A stretch of 64,000 nt of DNA from Shimia gijangensis (GCF_900142085.1 NZ_FQZQ01000009.1:1-64000); one strand, 5' to 3'; numbered from the stretch's first letter, positions 8,213-19,597 are shown. Translations and numbers: made by a program. Notes: generated from the sequence alone by a model not told the origin.

Positions 8213-8776
8213 ATGAGCAAACCCACCGCCCTTGATCTGCCGATGGTGGACCCTCTGCCCGAGGCCACTCAAAAGTATTTTGACATCTGTCAGGACAAAC
8301 TGGGCATGATCCCCAATGTCCTGCAGGCCTATGCGTTTGATATCGACAAGCTGAACGCCTTTACGGCGATGTACAACGACATGATGCTGGGTGACAGCGG
8401 CTTGACCAAGCTTGAACGTGAGATGATCGCTGTGGCCGTGTCTTCTATCAACAAGTGTTTTTATTGCCTGACAGCCCATGGCGCCGCCGTGCGTCAATTG
8501 TCCGGCGATCCCGTTTTGGGTGAGCTGATGGTGATGAACTATAAAGCCGCAGACCTTGAACCACGCCAGCGCGCGATGTTGGATTTCGCCGAGAAGATCA
8601 CCAAGGAAAGCAGCTCTATCGAGGAAGCAGACCGTCAAGCTTTGCGCGATGTCGGCTTTAACGACCGGGACATCTTTGACATCTCCAGCGTCGCGGCGTT
8701 CTACAACATGACCAACCGGGTGGCCTCTGCCATCGATATGCAACCCAACCCAGAGTATCACGCGCAATTTAGATGA
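8213..8776 (+). CDS. Peroxidase-related AhpD/CMD-like enzyme
   Basis: 187 aa, all-alpha. It carries the CxxC...H signature of the AhpD/carboxymuconolactone decarboxylase family (NKCFYCLTAHGAAV) inside the conserved context LTKLEREMIAVAVSSIN. Proteins of this peroxidase-related subgroup are thought to be thiol-dependent reductases of peroxides, but direct activity is rarely shown. The start is at ATG 8213 after GAGAGGA. Its stop overlaps the OmpA-family start (ATGA, 8773-8776). Confidence 0.9.
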   Translation: MSKPTALDLPMVDPLPEATQKYFDICQDKLGMIPNVLQAYAFDIDKLNAFTAMYNDMMLGDSGLTKLEREMIAVAVSSINKCFYCLTAHGAAVRQLSGDPVLGELMVMNYKAADLEPRQRAMLDFAEKITKESSSIEEADRQALRDVGFNDRDIFDISSVAAFYNMTNRVASAIDMQPNPEYHAQFR

Positions 8777-9738
8777 TCTTTCGCACAGCCATAGCGCTTG
8801 CGGTTTTACCGCAACTGGCCCTGGCCTTTGAACCTGCCCTACCCACAGGGGCACGGCAGGTTGCACTCGAAGATCGCCCTCGCACAGCTTATGAGCTGCC
8901 AATAGGTCCGTTTCGCAATGGCGCGCTCCCGAGCGAACGATATTTGGGACTGGTACAGCTTCGATCCTGGCGCATGGAAGAAAAAACCAGCGCACTCACC
9001 GAAATTAGCGCCGAGCTTGCTAGGCAACTGGTCAGTGAAGGCTACGAAATCGTGTTTCGATGTGAAACCGAAGACTGCGGTGGGTTTGACTTTCGCTTCA
9101 ACACGCTTGTCCTCCCTCCACCCGAAATGTTTGTGGATCTGTCGAGCTTTCGTTTTCTTTCTGCGCGCCGAGAAACCGACCAAGGCACTGAGGCGGTGAG
9201 CCTTTTTCTCAGCAGAACCTCAAGAGCTGCTATCCTTCAAGCGGTCTGTGTGACACCGATGGAACGGGTGACCCTTACGATTGACCCGGAACCGAAAACA
9301 GATGCACTGCTTGTCCCTACTTTGGTGACGCCGCCCTCCAACTCGGGTGCGCTTTCGGCCGACACCATTGGAGATTTGTTGATCGCGCAAGGCCACCTCA
9401 TTCTGGAAGACCTAACGTTTGACACGGGATCAGCAAACCTGACTGACGGCAATTACAAAACCCTCAACGCCCTTGCAGACTGGTTGTTGCAAGACGAAAA
9501 TCGCAAGGTTGCGTTGGTTGGACATACTGATAGTCAGGGGGCCCTCGACAGCAATGTTGAACTGTCTCGTAACAGGGCTAAATCGGTTCAGGCCCATTTG
9601 ACTGACACCTACAAAGTACCTCAGGCCCAATTAGACGCACAGGGGATCGGCTATTTATCTCCGATCGCCAGTAACGCTGGCAAAGAAGGGCGCGACGCCA
9701 ACCGCCGGGTCGAAGTCGTGCTTTTGTCAGGTTCCTGA
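8773..9738 (+). CDS. OmpA-family outer-membrane/periplasmic protein
   Basis: 321 aa. A signal peptide is clear (MIFRTAIALAVLPQLALA, cleavage after residue 18). The middle part is not recognised and has a Cys pair (RCETEDCGG). The C-terminal third is an OmpA/MotB peptidoglycan-binding domain: LTFDTGSANLTDGNYKTL, VALVGHTDSQG, NVELSRNRAKSVQAHL, and the terminal GRDANRRVEVV. It should tether the outer membrane or a periplasmic complex to peptidoglycan. Coupled by ATGA to the AhpD-like gene, an unusual partner for an envelope protein. Confidence 0.9.
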   Translation: MIFRTAIALAVLPQLALAFEPALPTGARQVALEDRPRTAYELPIGPFRNGALPSERYLGLVQLRSWRMEEKTSALTEISAELARQLVSEGYEIVFRCETEDCGGFDFRFNTLVLPPPEMFVDLSSFRFLSARRETDQGTEAVSLFLSRTSRAAILQAVCVTPMERVTLTIDPEPKTDALLVPTLVTPPSNSGALSADTIGDLLIAQGHLILEDLTFDTGSANLTDGNYKTLNALADWLLQDENRKVALVGHTDSQGALDSNVELSRNRAKSVQAHLTDTYKVPQAQLDAQGIGYLSPIASNAGKEGRDANRRVEVVLLSGS

Positions 9739-9748
9739 ACAAGAAAAA

Positions 9749-9772
9749 GCCCGGGAGCCTTAGCACCCGGGC
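9749..9772. terminator. Stem-loop between convergent OmpA and LysR genes
   Basis: GCCCGGG (9749-9755) and CCCGGGC (9766-9772) with a 10-base loop, flanked by AAAAA on the left and AGTTT on the right, so it could act in both directions between the convergent genes. Confidence 0.75.
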
Positions 9773-9822
9773 GAGTTTATGCTTTCACTATGAAAGCCAG
9801 GGGAAGTCTTTCCTTTGCGGAA

Positions 9823-10728
9823 TTACCAGTCAGATGGGCCTTTGTCGGCAAAGGCATGCACGAGAAAATCAATAAACGCGCGGACCTTAGGCTGTGTAAA
9901 CCGGCCGGGTGGGTAAACGGCATAAATGCCTTGCGTTTCAATGGGCAGGTCCGGGATTGCATCTACAACCAGGCCTTCTTCCATGGCTTCTGCGTACAGA
10001 AAACTTGGCAAATAAGCGATCCCAAGGCCAGCAATGGCCGCGTTCAACAAGGATTGCCCGTCATTGACGCTCAGCCAGCCCGCCGTGCGAACTTGTCTCT
10101 TTTCGCCTGAGGGTGCTGTCAGTTTCCAAACCGCACCTGTGGATTGGCTGGAATAGTGCAACAGCTTGTGATCATTCAGATCGTCGATCTTTGGTGGGCG
10201 GCCATATTTTTCAAGGTATTCTGGGCTCGCAATCATGCGTTTGGTGGTTTCCGTCAGCTTTCTTGCCCGAAGACTGCTGTCCTCAAGTTCACCAATACGG
10301 ATCGCCATATCAAAGCCTTCGCTGATCAACTCAACGTAGCGATTGTTCAGTACCATGTTCACCGTGATATCCGGGAATTCGACAAGGAAGTCTCCCAGAA
10401 CCGGACTGAGGTGGTTGACTCCAAAGTCCGTGGCCACGCTGATCCGTAAAAGTCCCGAAGGCGCCGATTGCATGGACGTGACCAAAGCGTCGGCCTCGCC
10501 TGCATCATTCAGAACCCGGCGGGCACGGTCATAATATGCCAGGCCAATCTCGGTTGGGCTTACGCGTCGTGTGGTGCGGTTCAAAAGTCGCGCACCCAGA
10601 CGGGCTTCCAATGAGGAAACATGTTTCGACACAGCAGATTTCGAGATGCCCATCTTTTTTGCGGCATCTGTGAAACCACCTTGATCCACAACCGTGGCAA
10701 AGGCTTCCATTTCCGTCAGGCGATCCAT
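9823..10728 (-). CDS. LysR-family transcriptional regulator
   Basis: 301 aa. N-terminal winged HTH (MDRLTEMEAFATVVDQGGFTDAAKKMGISKSAVSKHVSSLEARLGARLLNRTTRR) and a periplasmic-binding-like effector domain. The sequence resembles the large DsdC/PecT-like subgroup that often regulates an adjacent transporter or oxidoreductase gene. Here the gene lies downstream of an AEC transporter on the same strand, 141 bases apart, with no divergent partner, so the target is not evident from position. Effector unknown. Confidence 0.92.
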   Translation of the reverse strand: MDRLTEMEAFATVVDQGGFTDAAKKMGISKSAVSKHVSSLEARLGARLLNRTTRRVSPTEIGLAYYDRARRVLNDAGEADALVTSMQSAPSGLLRISVATDFGVNHLSPVLGDFLVEFPDITVNMVLNNRYVELISEGFDMAIRIGELEDSSLRARKLTETTKRMIASPEYLEKYGRPPKIDDLNDHKLLHYSSQSTGAVWKLTAPSGEKRQVRTAGWLSVNDGQSLLNAAIAGLGIAYLPSFLYAEAMEEGLVVDAIPDLPIETQGIYAVYPPGRFTQPKVRAFIDFLVHAFADKGPSDW

Positions 10729-10869
10729 ATTTTTCCTACCTCAATCTCATATTCGAGGATCAGTTATCCCGTCGAAATTGGGCAGAAGCAGGGCAGTGCT
10801 CAGACAATATCAGGGTTTTGTCGCGGATCGTTTGCGGCATGGAAACAGCGAAACAATTGGTTTCGATGT

Positions 10870-11787
10870 TTAAAAAGCCAGTTCAATCGCAGTGACCCAG
10901 AACGGCAAAGTTGCCGCCGCAAGCAGTGTTGATTGCGCAACAAGCGTTGCCGCCAGTTCACGATCAGCCCCAAAGCCAGCGGCCAAAACATGCGCGGCTG
11001 AGGCGGTGGGCATCGCTGCGAACAATGTCAGTGTCTGAGCAATCGCCGTGTCCACACCCAATATTACGCATGCACACAATGTCACGACCGGCAGAACCAG
11101 CAATTTGGTGGACACAAGAATACCGCTGAACCTGTTTAGGCGCGCCAAAGCGCCCCAGTTCATCGTTGCACCAACCGAAATCAGCGCCACGGGGATGGCT
11201 GCCTGAGCGACCATTTCCAACGGCGCCATCAACGGTGCGGGAATGGTCAGGCCGCTTAACCCCACAAGCACGCCTGAAACACTGGCAATCAAAAAGGGGT
11301 TCGTCGCCACTTTGATCAGTGTTTGCTTCAGGCTTCCACTGCCGCGCGACAACGCACTGACCGCAAAGACATTGGCCAACGGAATGGCCAGACCAACCGC
11401 CACCGCCAATTCTCCAAGCGGTGGTTCCGAAAGCGTGGCCACCGCAACAAAGGCCATGGCGGTGTTAAACCGCCACGCCGTTTGCCAGGCCCCGGCAAAA
11501 TCCACAAATTTTCCGGGCCCAAAAGGGCGCGCCAAATACCCGGCCCCCAAGCCAAGTAATAGAATAGCCCAGACAGCCGGGCCAATGCTGACGATATCTC
11601 CAACCGCGATGGGCCGGCCCGACGCCGCGACAAAGATCAAAGTGGGAAACAGGATTTCAAAATTCAGCTTGTCCAAACCCTGCCAGGCATTCGCTGACAG
11701 ACGGTTGCGAACCAACCCACCCAGAATCACCATAAGAAAACTGGGCAGCAGTCCCAGAAGGATCGTGACAAACACCATCGCGCGCAT
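10870..11787 (-). CDS. AEC family transporter (auxin efflux carrier type)
   Basis: 305 aa, about ten hydrophobic segments in two five-helix halves, as in the AEC/MdcF family of organic-acid and related transporters. The start is MRAMVFVTILLGLLPSF; an ATG three codons inside is also possible. It precedes the LysR gene on the same strand. The substrate cannot be told from sequence. A second AEC transporter (26165-27094) is clearly a different paralogue. Confidence 0.88.
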   Translation of the reverse strand: MRAMVFVTILLGLLPSFLMVILGGLVRNRLSANAWQGLDKLNFEILFPTLIFVAASGRPIAVGDIVSIGPAVWAILLLGLGAGYLARPFGPGKFVDFAGAWQTAWRFNTAMAFVAVATLSEPPLGELAVAVGLAIPLANVFAVSALSRGSGSLKQTLIKVATNPFLIASVSGVLVGLSGLTIPAPLMAPLEMVAQAAIPVALISVGATMNWGALARLNRFSGILVSTKLLVLPVVTLCACVILGVDTAIAQTLTLFAAMPTASAAHVLAAGFGADRELAATLVAQSTLLAAATLPFWVTAIELAF

Positions 11788-11879
11788 TCCTTTGCATCGC
11801 GATCATCTAGTCCCGGCAACACCAAAGACGCAATGGAAACCTGTGCGCATCTTTTGGCCGAAAATATCCCGGGGGAAGC

Positions 11880-11903
11880 ATGAAAGGCCTACTGGCCTTT
11901 CAT
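11880..11903 (-). terminator. Perfect 10-bp hairpin after the FadH-type gene
   Basis: ATGAAAGGCC (11880-11889), loop TACT, GGCCTTTCAT (11894-11903), 16 bases past the stop of the leftward reductase gene. The T-run is poor, but the stem is perfect and well placed. Confidence 0.6.
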
Positions 11904-11919
11904 GGTGGGGGCAGAGTCC

Positions 11920-13956
<2,037 letters not shown>

Positions 13957-13965
13957 CTAAAAATC

Positions 13966-13987
13966 TGCTTTACCAAAACGTAAAGCA
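13966..13987. promoter_or_regulatory. Candidate operator: 8-bp inverted repeat between fadH and SDR
   Basis: TGCTTTAC (13966-13973), spacer CAAAAC, GTAAAGCA (13980-13987). The perfect arms lie 19 bases upstream of the fadH start and in the shared upstream region of the divergent SDR gene. The TTTAC...GTAAA core resembles operators of regulators of fatty-acid or branched-chain degradation. The regulator is not in the window. Confidence 0.5.
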
Positions 13988-14105
13988 AAGGTGTTGTCAC
14001 CCAAAACGCGGCGTCAAAGTCTGGACTTCCCAAGGGCAAAATCGGTTTCTTGTGGCAGAAGGTGGATTGCCTTGGCACTATAATCGCGCAAATGAGGAGC
14101 CCGCC

Positions 14106-14870
14106 ATGTCAGACTATGGAGTATTTTCCCTGAACGGCCAAATCGCGCTGGTGACTGGCTCAAACAGCGGGCTGGGGTATGAAGCGGCCCTTTTGCTGGC
14201 CCGCGCAGGCGCAACGGTTTGGGTCAATGGACGCAACGAAGCCACAACCGAGGCTGCCGCAGAGGCAATCCGCGCTGAAGGGGGGATCGCTCTCCCGTTG
14301 CCTTTTGACGTGGCGGATGATGCGGCGGTTTCAAAAGCCTTTGGCCAGATTGATGACGCAGGTAACGGGCTGCACATCCTCGTCAATAATGTTGGAATGC
14401 GCGACCGACGCAGTTTACCTGAATTCTCTCGCGAAGACGTCATGCGGCTGTTGGACGTAGATTTGGTTGCGCCCTTCATGCTGTGCCAACGCGCAGCGGC
14501 GTTGATGGGTCAGGGTGGGCGCATCGTAAACATCTCGTCTATTGCAGGGCTGATCGCCCAGGCAGGCGACGCAGCCTATACCACGGCCAAAGCAGGTATT
14601 AACGGAATGACCCGCGCTTTAGCCGCCGAACTGGGACCGCAAGGTATCAATGTGAATGCTATCGCTCCGGGTTTTTTTGAAACAGAACCCAACCGGGCGG
14701 CGGCTGCTGACCCAGCCGTGAACCAGCGGTTGCAGACATCCACCGCTTTGGGGCGTTGGGGTAAGCCAGCCGAGCTGGCCCCAGCCATCCTGTTTCTGGC
14801 ATCACCCGCTGCCAGCTATGTCACGGGACAGGTGCTGGCAGTTGATGGGGGATATACCGCGCACTACTGA
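14106..14870 (+). CDS. SDR family oxidoreductase
   Basis: 254 aa from ATG 14106 with GAGGAG upstream; the long in-frame extension to 13920 is rejected. Classical short-chain dehydrogenase/reductase: TGSNSGLGYE cofactor motif near residue 17, NNVG near 92, catalytic Ser in ISSIAG and Tyr-x3-Lys in YTTAK, then the C-terminal VTGQVLAVDGGYT typical of FabG-like and gluconate/3-oxoacyl reductases. The N-terminal FSLNGQIALVTG resembles gluconate 5-dehydrogenases, but substrate assignment would be guesswork. Divergent from fadH. Confidence 0.92.
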   Translation: MSDYGVFSLNGQIALVTGSNSGLGYEAALLLARAGATVWVNGRNEATTEAAAEAIRAEGGIALPLPFDVADDAAVSKAFGQIDDAGNGLHILVNNVGMRDRRSLPEFSREDVMRLLDVDLVAPFMLCQRAAALMGQGGRIVNISSIAGLIAQAGDAAYTTAKAGINGMTRALAAELGPQGINVNAIAPGFFETEPNRAAAADPAVNQRLQTSTALGRWGKPAELAPAILFLASPAASYVTGQVLAVDGGYTAHY

Positions 14871-14913
14871 GTTTAAGTATCGCCACCCTAATATACGCAA
14901 TCTCCGGATGAAC

Positions 14914-15291
14914 TTACGCCGTCTCAAGACAGTGACGACGGAACGCGCGCTTGAGCATGTCCAACTCGGCGCGCAGCAAATCCATTTCGGCGCGAATGTC
15001 ATCCGAAAGCACTTCGCCCGAAATCATAGTGATTTTTTCAAGCAAAACGCCGGTTCTACTGTCTGTTATCAGAAATGTCTGAACGCCATCCGCCACGGCC
15101 TCTTGCGGAATAGGAATGCGCAGAACCCACCTGTTTTGCGGTGCATCTTCGGTCAATTGAACCCCATGGACCGGCTTGCCCAGCAAGGTGACTTTTACGT
15201 CTGGCTGCGCGCCCTCGTTGCCTTCGCAGGTGAGTACCCCTTCCCAAACACCCTCAAAAAGCCGGGTTTTTGTCAGCATCCAGTCACTCAT
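14914..15291 (-). CDS. Conserved hypothetical protein of 125 aa
   Basis: Soluble, acidic to neutral, no membrane segment. The N-terminal three quarters looks beta-rich (VWEGVLTCEGNEGAQPDVKVTLLG); the C-terminus is a short amphipathic helix (IRAEMDLLRAELDMLKRAFR). No family that I can name with confidence. It lies 23 bases downstream of the 257-aa gene that starts at 16088 and is read in the same direction, so the two are probably co-transcribed. Confidence 0.65.
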   Translation of the reverse strand: MSDWMLTKTRLFEGVWEGVLTCEGNEGAQPDVKVTLLGKPVHGVQLTEDAPQNRWVLRIPIPQEAVADGVQTFLITDSRTGVLLEKITMISGEVLSDDIRAEMDLLRAELDMLKRAFRRHCLETA

Positions 15292-15314
15292 GGTTTGCTC
15301 TCCTGTAAGGCACT

Positions 15315-16088
15315 CTAAAACTCTGCGCGTGGTCGACGGCTAAAGGTCACGTCGCGCAGTGTCACTTGGTTCATTTCCGGGCCCTCAAAAATCAGATCGA
15401 TCCAAGCCTTCTCTACCCGCTTTTCGTTCAGCTTCGAATAAGCAAGGTCAAACTCGACCATAATCTCTTCTTCGTTCAGGGGAAGTTCCCGCACGATCTG
15501 TTCTGTGTTGGGCCCGTGCTTGATGTTCAATCGGGCGAAAATCTCCAGCGGTTTTTCCAATTCAACAATTGAATCAAGCCGGATGAGGTGATTGCGTTTC
15601 AGACCATCCACAGCTTCGAACGGCAGATCGATCACCAGCGACAAAAACGATCCATCAAACCGAAACACGTCCATACGCAAACCGTAAGGTGCCAGATCTG
15701 CTTCGCGGGTGTTGCGCAATTGGCGTAGCGTCAGCTCTGACACCCGGCAATCATGAAACAGTGTCACCTCTTCGCCCAGCATTTCGCGGTTCGGTGCCGA
15801 AGACATACCGACCTGTGCCAATGGTTCACGCCAAAGCGCCGGACGCCAGTACCAATCCGTACCGTGGGGGCGGAAAAAAGCGGTCGAACCAACCAAAGGT
15901 AGCGCCAGCCGCCCTTCGGAAATCGAGATGAGTGTATTGAGGTGTTGGCGTAGTTTGCGCGCACGCAACCGCTGTTTTCTCAGCGCTGGTAATTCCGTTG
16001 TGGATGCAGCACGCGCACTGCGCGCCCAATAGCGCGCAAGCCCTTTTTGGTAAAACCGCTGAATAATTCCGGTCTTGCCCTGCCTCAT
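15315..16088 (-). CDS. Conserved Rhodobacterales protein of unknown function
   Basis: 257 aa from the ATG at 16086-16088 (MRQGKTGIIQRFYQKG); the longer in-frame start at 16289 would run through the divergent promoter region and has unlike composition. An Arg-rich N-terminal helix (RKQRLRARKLRQHLNTLI) is followed by GTDWYWRPALWREPL, EEVTLFHDCRVSELTLRQLRN and a C-terminal beta-rich segment ending VTLRDVTFSRRPRAEF. I associate this pattern with the family named DUF6478 but cannot verify the name. No catalytic motif is evident. Function unknown. Confidence 0.75.
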   Translation of the reverse strand: MRQGKTGIIQRFYQKGLARYWARSARAASTTELPALRKQRLRARKLRQHLNTLISISEGRLALPLVGSTAFFRPHGTDWYWRPALWREPLAQVGMSSAPNREMLGEEVTLFHDCRVSELTLRQLRNTREADLAPYGLRMDVFRFDGSFLSLVIDLPFEAVDGLKRNHLIRLDSIVELEKPLEIFARLNIKHGPNTEQIVRELPLNEEEIMVEFDLAYSKLNEKRVEKAWIDLIFEGPEMNQVTLRDVTFSRRPRAEF

Positions 16089-16170
16089 GCTTACCCTACT
16101 CCGAACCCTAACGATGTTTCCGAACGAGAAACAATACTCACCCGACTCTTTAATTATGTACCGAATTGGT

Positions 16171-16280
16171 TTGCAGGAAACAAACCTGCAATGGCTTGTA
16201 ACTACGTTTTTATTCAAAACGTTGCCCAGGGTCGCGCAACTCTGGCGACCTCTCTTGCCTGAACCCGTAAAAACAGGCAA
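16171..16280. promoter_or_regulatory. Divergent promoter region with two inverted repeats
   Basis: Between the leftward 257-aa gene and the rightward CPBP gene. TTGCAGG (16171-16177)/CCTGCAA (16185-16191) is a candidate operator. TTGCCTG (16255-16261)/CAGGCAA (16274-16280) ends nine bases before the CPBP start and would form a hairpin in its leader, covering the only AGG that could serve as a ribosome-binding site. Confidence 0.35.
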
Positions 16281-16289
16281 AGCAAACAC

Positions 16290-17171
16290 ATGAGTGCTTA
16301 TCGGTTACATGAAGTGTTGGTGTCACAGGCGCGCCCCTCAGCAAGCCTCGGAAAGCTGTTTGGGGGACTGGCACTTATTGTTGTTGGGTTCTTGATTCTG
16401 AACGTCATCTATTTTCAAGCCCTGCAAAACCTGCCCAACTGGCCCGTTATCCGGGCTGAATTTATGGGGGGTACAACCGCCCGCGCCCTGTGGTTGATGT
16501 TGCTGAACTTCGCGCCTTTGCTGATTGCTTTGGGCCTCGTTGTTCATATGTTGCATAATCGATCTCTGGCCAACCTTGCCGGACCACGTGTCATGCTGTT
16601 TATGGATTTTCGCCGGGTGCTGCGCGCCACGATTGTTCTGTTTGCCGTTGTCTTGCTAATTCCGGGCCCTGAAAACATAGAACCCGTTCGCAATATGTCC
16701 TTCAACAGCTGGCTTTTGCTGGTCCCCATATCCCTGCCATTGATCTTTCTTCAGGTGTCGACGGAAGAATTGCTGTTTCGGGGCTATCTGCAAAGCCAGT
16801 TGGCAGCGCGGTTTTCTTCGCCTTTGGTATGGATGGTTCTGCCATCGCTGTTATTCGGGTTATTGCACTATGATCCCGGCACTTATGGTCCAAATGCGCT
16901 TTTGCTTGCAGGCTGGTCTGTTCTATTTGGGCTGGCGGCTGCTGACCTGACAGCGCGGGCTGGCAATCTCGGACCCGCTCTCGCGCTGCACTTCGCCAAC
17001 AATGTCAGTGCAATGATGTTTTCATCCATGCAGGACTATTGGGATGGCCTGTCGCTATATGTCTTGCCATTTGGCCCCGATGCTGTTGAAACATTGCGTA
17101 TGCTCATGCCCATTGAGGTCATGGTGATCCTGTGCAGCTGGCTGGTTGCCAGAACTGCGATACGGCGCTGA
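16290..17171 (+). CDS. CPBP family intramembrane metalloprotease
   Basis: 293 aa, about eight membrane segments. It carries the three motifs of the CAAX-protease/bacteriocin-processing (Abi) family: [10 protein letters not shown] (about residues 159-168), [12 protein letters not shown] (about 190) and [12 protein letters not shown] (about 230), which supply the Glu and His residues of the active site. Typical roles are intramembrane cleavage of peptides or prenylated substrates, and bacteriocin immunity; the substrate here is unknown. Just upstream of accD on the same strand, 74 bases apart. Confidence 0.9.
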   Translation: MSAYRLHEVLVSQARPSASLGKLFGGLALIVVGFLILNVIYFQALQNLPNWPVIRAEFMGGTTARALWLMLLNFAPLLIALGLVVHMLHNRSLANLAGPRVMLFMDFRRVLRATIVLFAVVLLIPGPENIEPVRNMSFNSWLLLVPISLPLIFLQVSTEELLFRGYLQSQLAARFSSPLVWMVLPSLLFGLLHYDPGTYGPNALLLAGWSVLFGLAAADLTARAGNLGPALALHFANNVSAMMFSSMQDYWDGLSLYVLPFGPDAVETLRMLMPIEVMVILCSWLVARTAIRR

Positions 17172-17245
17172 TTGCATTTTCTGACGTAGCGTCTTATCTG
17201 ACAGAAGCACAAAATATCAGCATCCCCCGAAAAGGATTGCAGCCT

Positions 17246-18223
17246 ATGAACTGGATCACCAACTACGTCCGCCCAAGGATCAACTCGATCTTTTCCCGTC
17301 GCGAGACCCCGGACAATCTGTGGTCGAAATGCACCGAGTGCGGCACGATGCTGTTTCACCGTGAACTGACTGAGAACCTGAATGTTTGTACTCAGTGCGA
17401 TCACCACATGGCCATCACGCCTCGCGACCGTTTCATCGCATTGTTCGATGGTGGCATTTTTACTGATGTCGAGGTTCCGGCCCCAATAGCCGACCCGCTG
17501 CAATTCCGTGATCAAAAGAAATACCCGGACCGCATGAAAGCCGCCCAAAAAGTCACAGGCGAAAAAGAGGCCATGCTGGTTGCCGAGGGCGAGATTGGCC
17601 GGACACCTATTGTGGCTGCCTGTCAGGACTTTTCCTTTATGGCCGGCTCCATGGGCATGTATGTAGGCAACGCCATTATTGCTGCCGCAGAACGGGCCGT
17701 CGCGCTAAAACGTCCGCTTGTCCTGTTCTCGGCCGCTGGTGGCGCGCGTATGCAAGAGGGCATCTTATCTCTGATGCAAATGCCGCGTACAACAGTCGCC
17801 GTTCAGATGCTGAAAGAGGCCGGTCTGCCCTATATTGTTGTGCTGACGCACCCCACGACCGGTGGTGTGACCGCATCCTATGCGATGCTGGGGGACGTCC
17901 ACATTTCTGAACCCAATGCGCTGATCTGCTTTGCGGGCCCCCGCGTGATCGAACAAACCATCCGTGAAAAATTGCCCGAAGGGTTCCAGAGGGCCGAGTA
18001 TCTGTTGGATCACGGTATGCTGGACCGGGTCACCCCGCGCACCAAAATGCGCGCCGAGTTGATCACCATCACCCGTATGCTTTTGGGATTGTCTCCTGCG
18101 GTCGCTGGGGACTTGCCGTCGCCTGAAGCAGTTGAAAAGGCTGACAGGGCAGCCCAAGCCGCCCAAACAAAAGGTGATGCAAAAGAAAAACTGGCCGAAA
18201 CCAAAGCGGACAACAAAAAGTGA
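17246..18223 (+). CDS. accD: Acetyl-CoA carboxylase carboxyltransferase subunit beta
   Basis: 325 aa. N-terminal zinc ribbon with Cys29, Cys32, Cys48 and Cys51 (CTEC ... CTQC), then the carboxyltransferase domain ([50 protein letters not shown]). With AccA it transfers CO2 from biotin to acetyl-CoA to give malonyl-CoA, the first step of fatty-acid synthesis. The start is ATG 17246; the in-frame extension to 17132 overlaps the CPBP gene. A Lys/Ala/Glu-rich tail follows residue 300. Its TGA overlaps the GTG start of folC (GTGA, 18220-18223), an accD-folC order common in bacteria. Confidence 0.96.
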   Translation: MNWITNYVRPRINSIFSRRETPDNLWSKCTECGTMLFHRELTENLNVCTQCDHHMAITPRDRFIALFDGGIFTDVEVPAPIADPLQFRDQKKYPDRMKAAQKVTGEKEAMLVAEGEIGRTPIVAACQDFSFMAGSMGMYVGNAIIAAAERAVALKRPLVLFSAAGGARMQEGILSLMQMPRTTVAVQMLKEAGLPYIVVLTHPTTGGVTASYAMLGDVHISEPNALICFAGPRVIEQTIREKLPEGFQRAEYLLDHGMLDRVTPRTKMRAELITITRMLLGLSPAVAGDLPSPEAVEKADRAAQAAQTKGDAKEKLAETKADNKK

Positions 18224-19494
18224 CCCTGCAATCCTCGGATGCGGTATTGGCCCGCATGATGGCGTTGCACCCGAAGATCATTGATCTGACGCTGGACCGT
18301 GTCTGGCGGTTGCTGGACGCTTTGGACAACCCGCAAAAGAATTTGCCGCCGGTGATCCATCTGGCCGGAACCAATGGCAAAGGTTCGACCCAGTCGATGA
18401 TCCGTGCCGGACTTGAGGGCATGGGCAAATCCGTACACGCCTATACCTCGCCACATCTGGCCCGGTTTCACGAACGCATCCGGCTGGCGGGTACTTTGAT
18501 CACCGAAGATTACCTGACCGAGATTCTGGATGAGTGTTATGCCAAGAACGGCAACATCGATATCACCTATTTCGAGATCACGACCTGCGCGGCTCTGCTG
18601 GCTTTTGCCCACACCCCTGCAGACTACACCTTGCTCGAAGTTGGGTTGGGAGGGCGGCTTGATGCCACTAATGTTCTCGACACCCCTGAGCTGACCGTCA
18701 TCACACCGGTCTCGATCGATCACGAACAGTTTCTGGGTAATACTCTTACCAAAATCGCGACCGAAAAAGCCGGGATCATCAAACGCGGCGTGCCATGTGT
18801 TGTCGGCCCGCAGCCGGACGAGGCGATGGACGTGATCGAAGCCACAGCCGCAAAGCTGGGCGCACCTTTGTTAGCGCACGGTCAGCATTGGCATGTCTGG
18901 GAAGAACGTGGACGCTTGGTGTATCAGGACGAACGCGGTCTTTTGGATCTGCCCTTGCCTGCCCTGATCGGCGATCATCAAATCCAGAATGCCGGGGCGG
19001 CGCTGGCCGCTTTGCGCTTCTTGGGTGCGGATGACAACGCTTGCGAAGCCGCGATGAAAAACGCTGAGTGGTTTGCACGAATGCAGCGTCTGCGAACTGG
19101 TCCTCTGGTGGAAAGTGCGCCCGAGATCGAACTGTGGCTCGACGGTGGCCATAACGCTGCGGCCGGCGTTGCTCTGGCCAAGGTGCTATCTGATCTACCC
19201 AAACGCCCAACGCACCTGATTTGCGGCATGCTCAACACCAAAGATATCTCGGGCTATCTGTCGCCGTTGGCGGCTGAGGCCGCCAGTCTTACGGCCGTGT
19301 CCATTCCCGGTGAAGCCAACACTCTGCCAGCGCATGAGACCGAGGCCGCAGCACGTTCTGTTGGCATGAAAGCTGGCAGTGCTGACACCACGGCCAGTGC
19401 CCTAGCTGCAATTGCGGCCGCAGATGCCAATGCACGTGTGCTGATTTGCGGATCACTCTATCTGGCCGGTGCAATTTTGCGCGAAAACGGCTGA
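18220..19494 (+). CDS. folC: Bifunctional folylpolyglutamate/dihydrofolate synthase
   Basis: 424 aa with a GTG start overlapping the accD stop. Mur-ligase-type ATP site [15 protein letters not shown] near residue 48, then [37 protein letters not shown] with TEKAGIIK, and [11 protein letters not shown]. It adds Glu to dihydropteroate and to folates. The length is standard. No terminator directly follows; the next 255 bases hold a promoter-like element and a candidate small RNA. Confidence 0.95.
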   Translation: MTLQSSDAVLARMMALHPKIIDLTLDRVWRLLDALDNPQKNLPPVIHLAGTNGKGSTQSMIRAGLEGMGKSVHAYTSPHLARFHERIRLAGTLITEDYLTEILDECYAKNGNIDITYFEITTCAALLAFAHTPADYTLLEVGLGGRLDATNVLDTPELTVITPVSIDHEQFLGNTLTKIATEKAGIIKRGVPCVVGPQPDEAMDVIEATAAKLGAPLLAHGQHWHVWEERGRLVYQDERGLLDLPLPALIGDHQIQNAGAALAALRFLGADDNACEAAMKNAEWFARMQRLRTGPLVESAPEIELWLDGGHNAAAGVALAKVLSDLPKRPTHLICGMLNTKDISGYLSPLAAEAASLTAVSIPGEANTLPAHETEAAARSVGMKAGSADTTASALAAIAAADANARVLICGSLYLAGAILRENG

Positions 19495-19520
19495 ACACCC
19501 GCGTGACGCGAAAAAAAAGC

Positions 19521-19578
19521 GAATCAAAACAAGCGCCTTCCCGGAAAGCGAATCAGGGGCCATTGACTGATTCGAATC
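19521..19578. repeat. Cluster of four GANTC sites
   Basis: GAATC at 19521-19525, GAATC at 19550-19554, GATTC at 19569-19573 and GAATC at 19574-19578. GANTC is the CcrM adenine-methylation target in alphaproteobacteria. The last two form the palindrome TGATTCGAATCA lying between the -35 and -10 hexamers of the promoter-like element. Confidence 0.5.
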
Positions 19579-19591
19579 ACCGCGCTTATAG
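19563..19591 (+). promoter_or_regulatory. Sigma-70-type promoter candidate with internal palindrome
   Basis: TTGACT (19563-19568), 17-base spacer, TTATAG (19586-19591). The spacer contains most of TGATTCGAATCA (19568-19579), which also fits the core of an FNR/CRP-type site (TGAT-N4-ATCA). No protein gene starts downstream on this strand before zapE's 3' end. Confidence 0.5.
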
Positions 19592-19597
19592 TCAAGA

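Noticed and set aside
8180-8995. 271-codon minus-strand frame
   Set aside because: Antisense to the AhpD-like and OmpA-family genes, whose products are recognisable.
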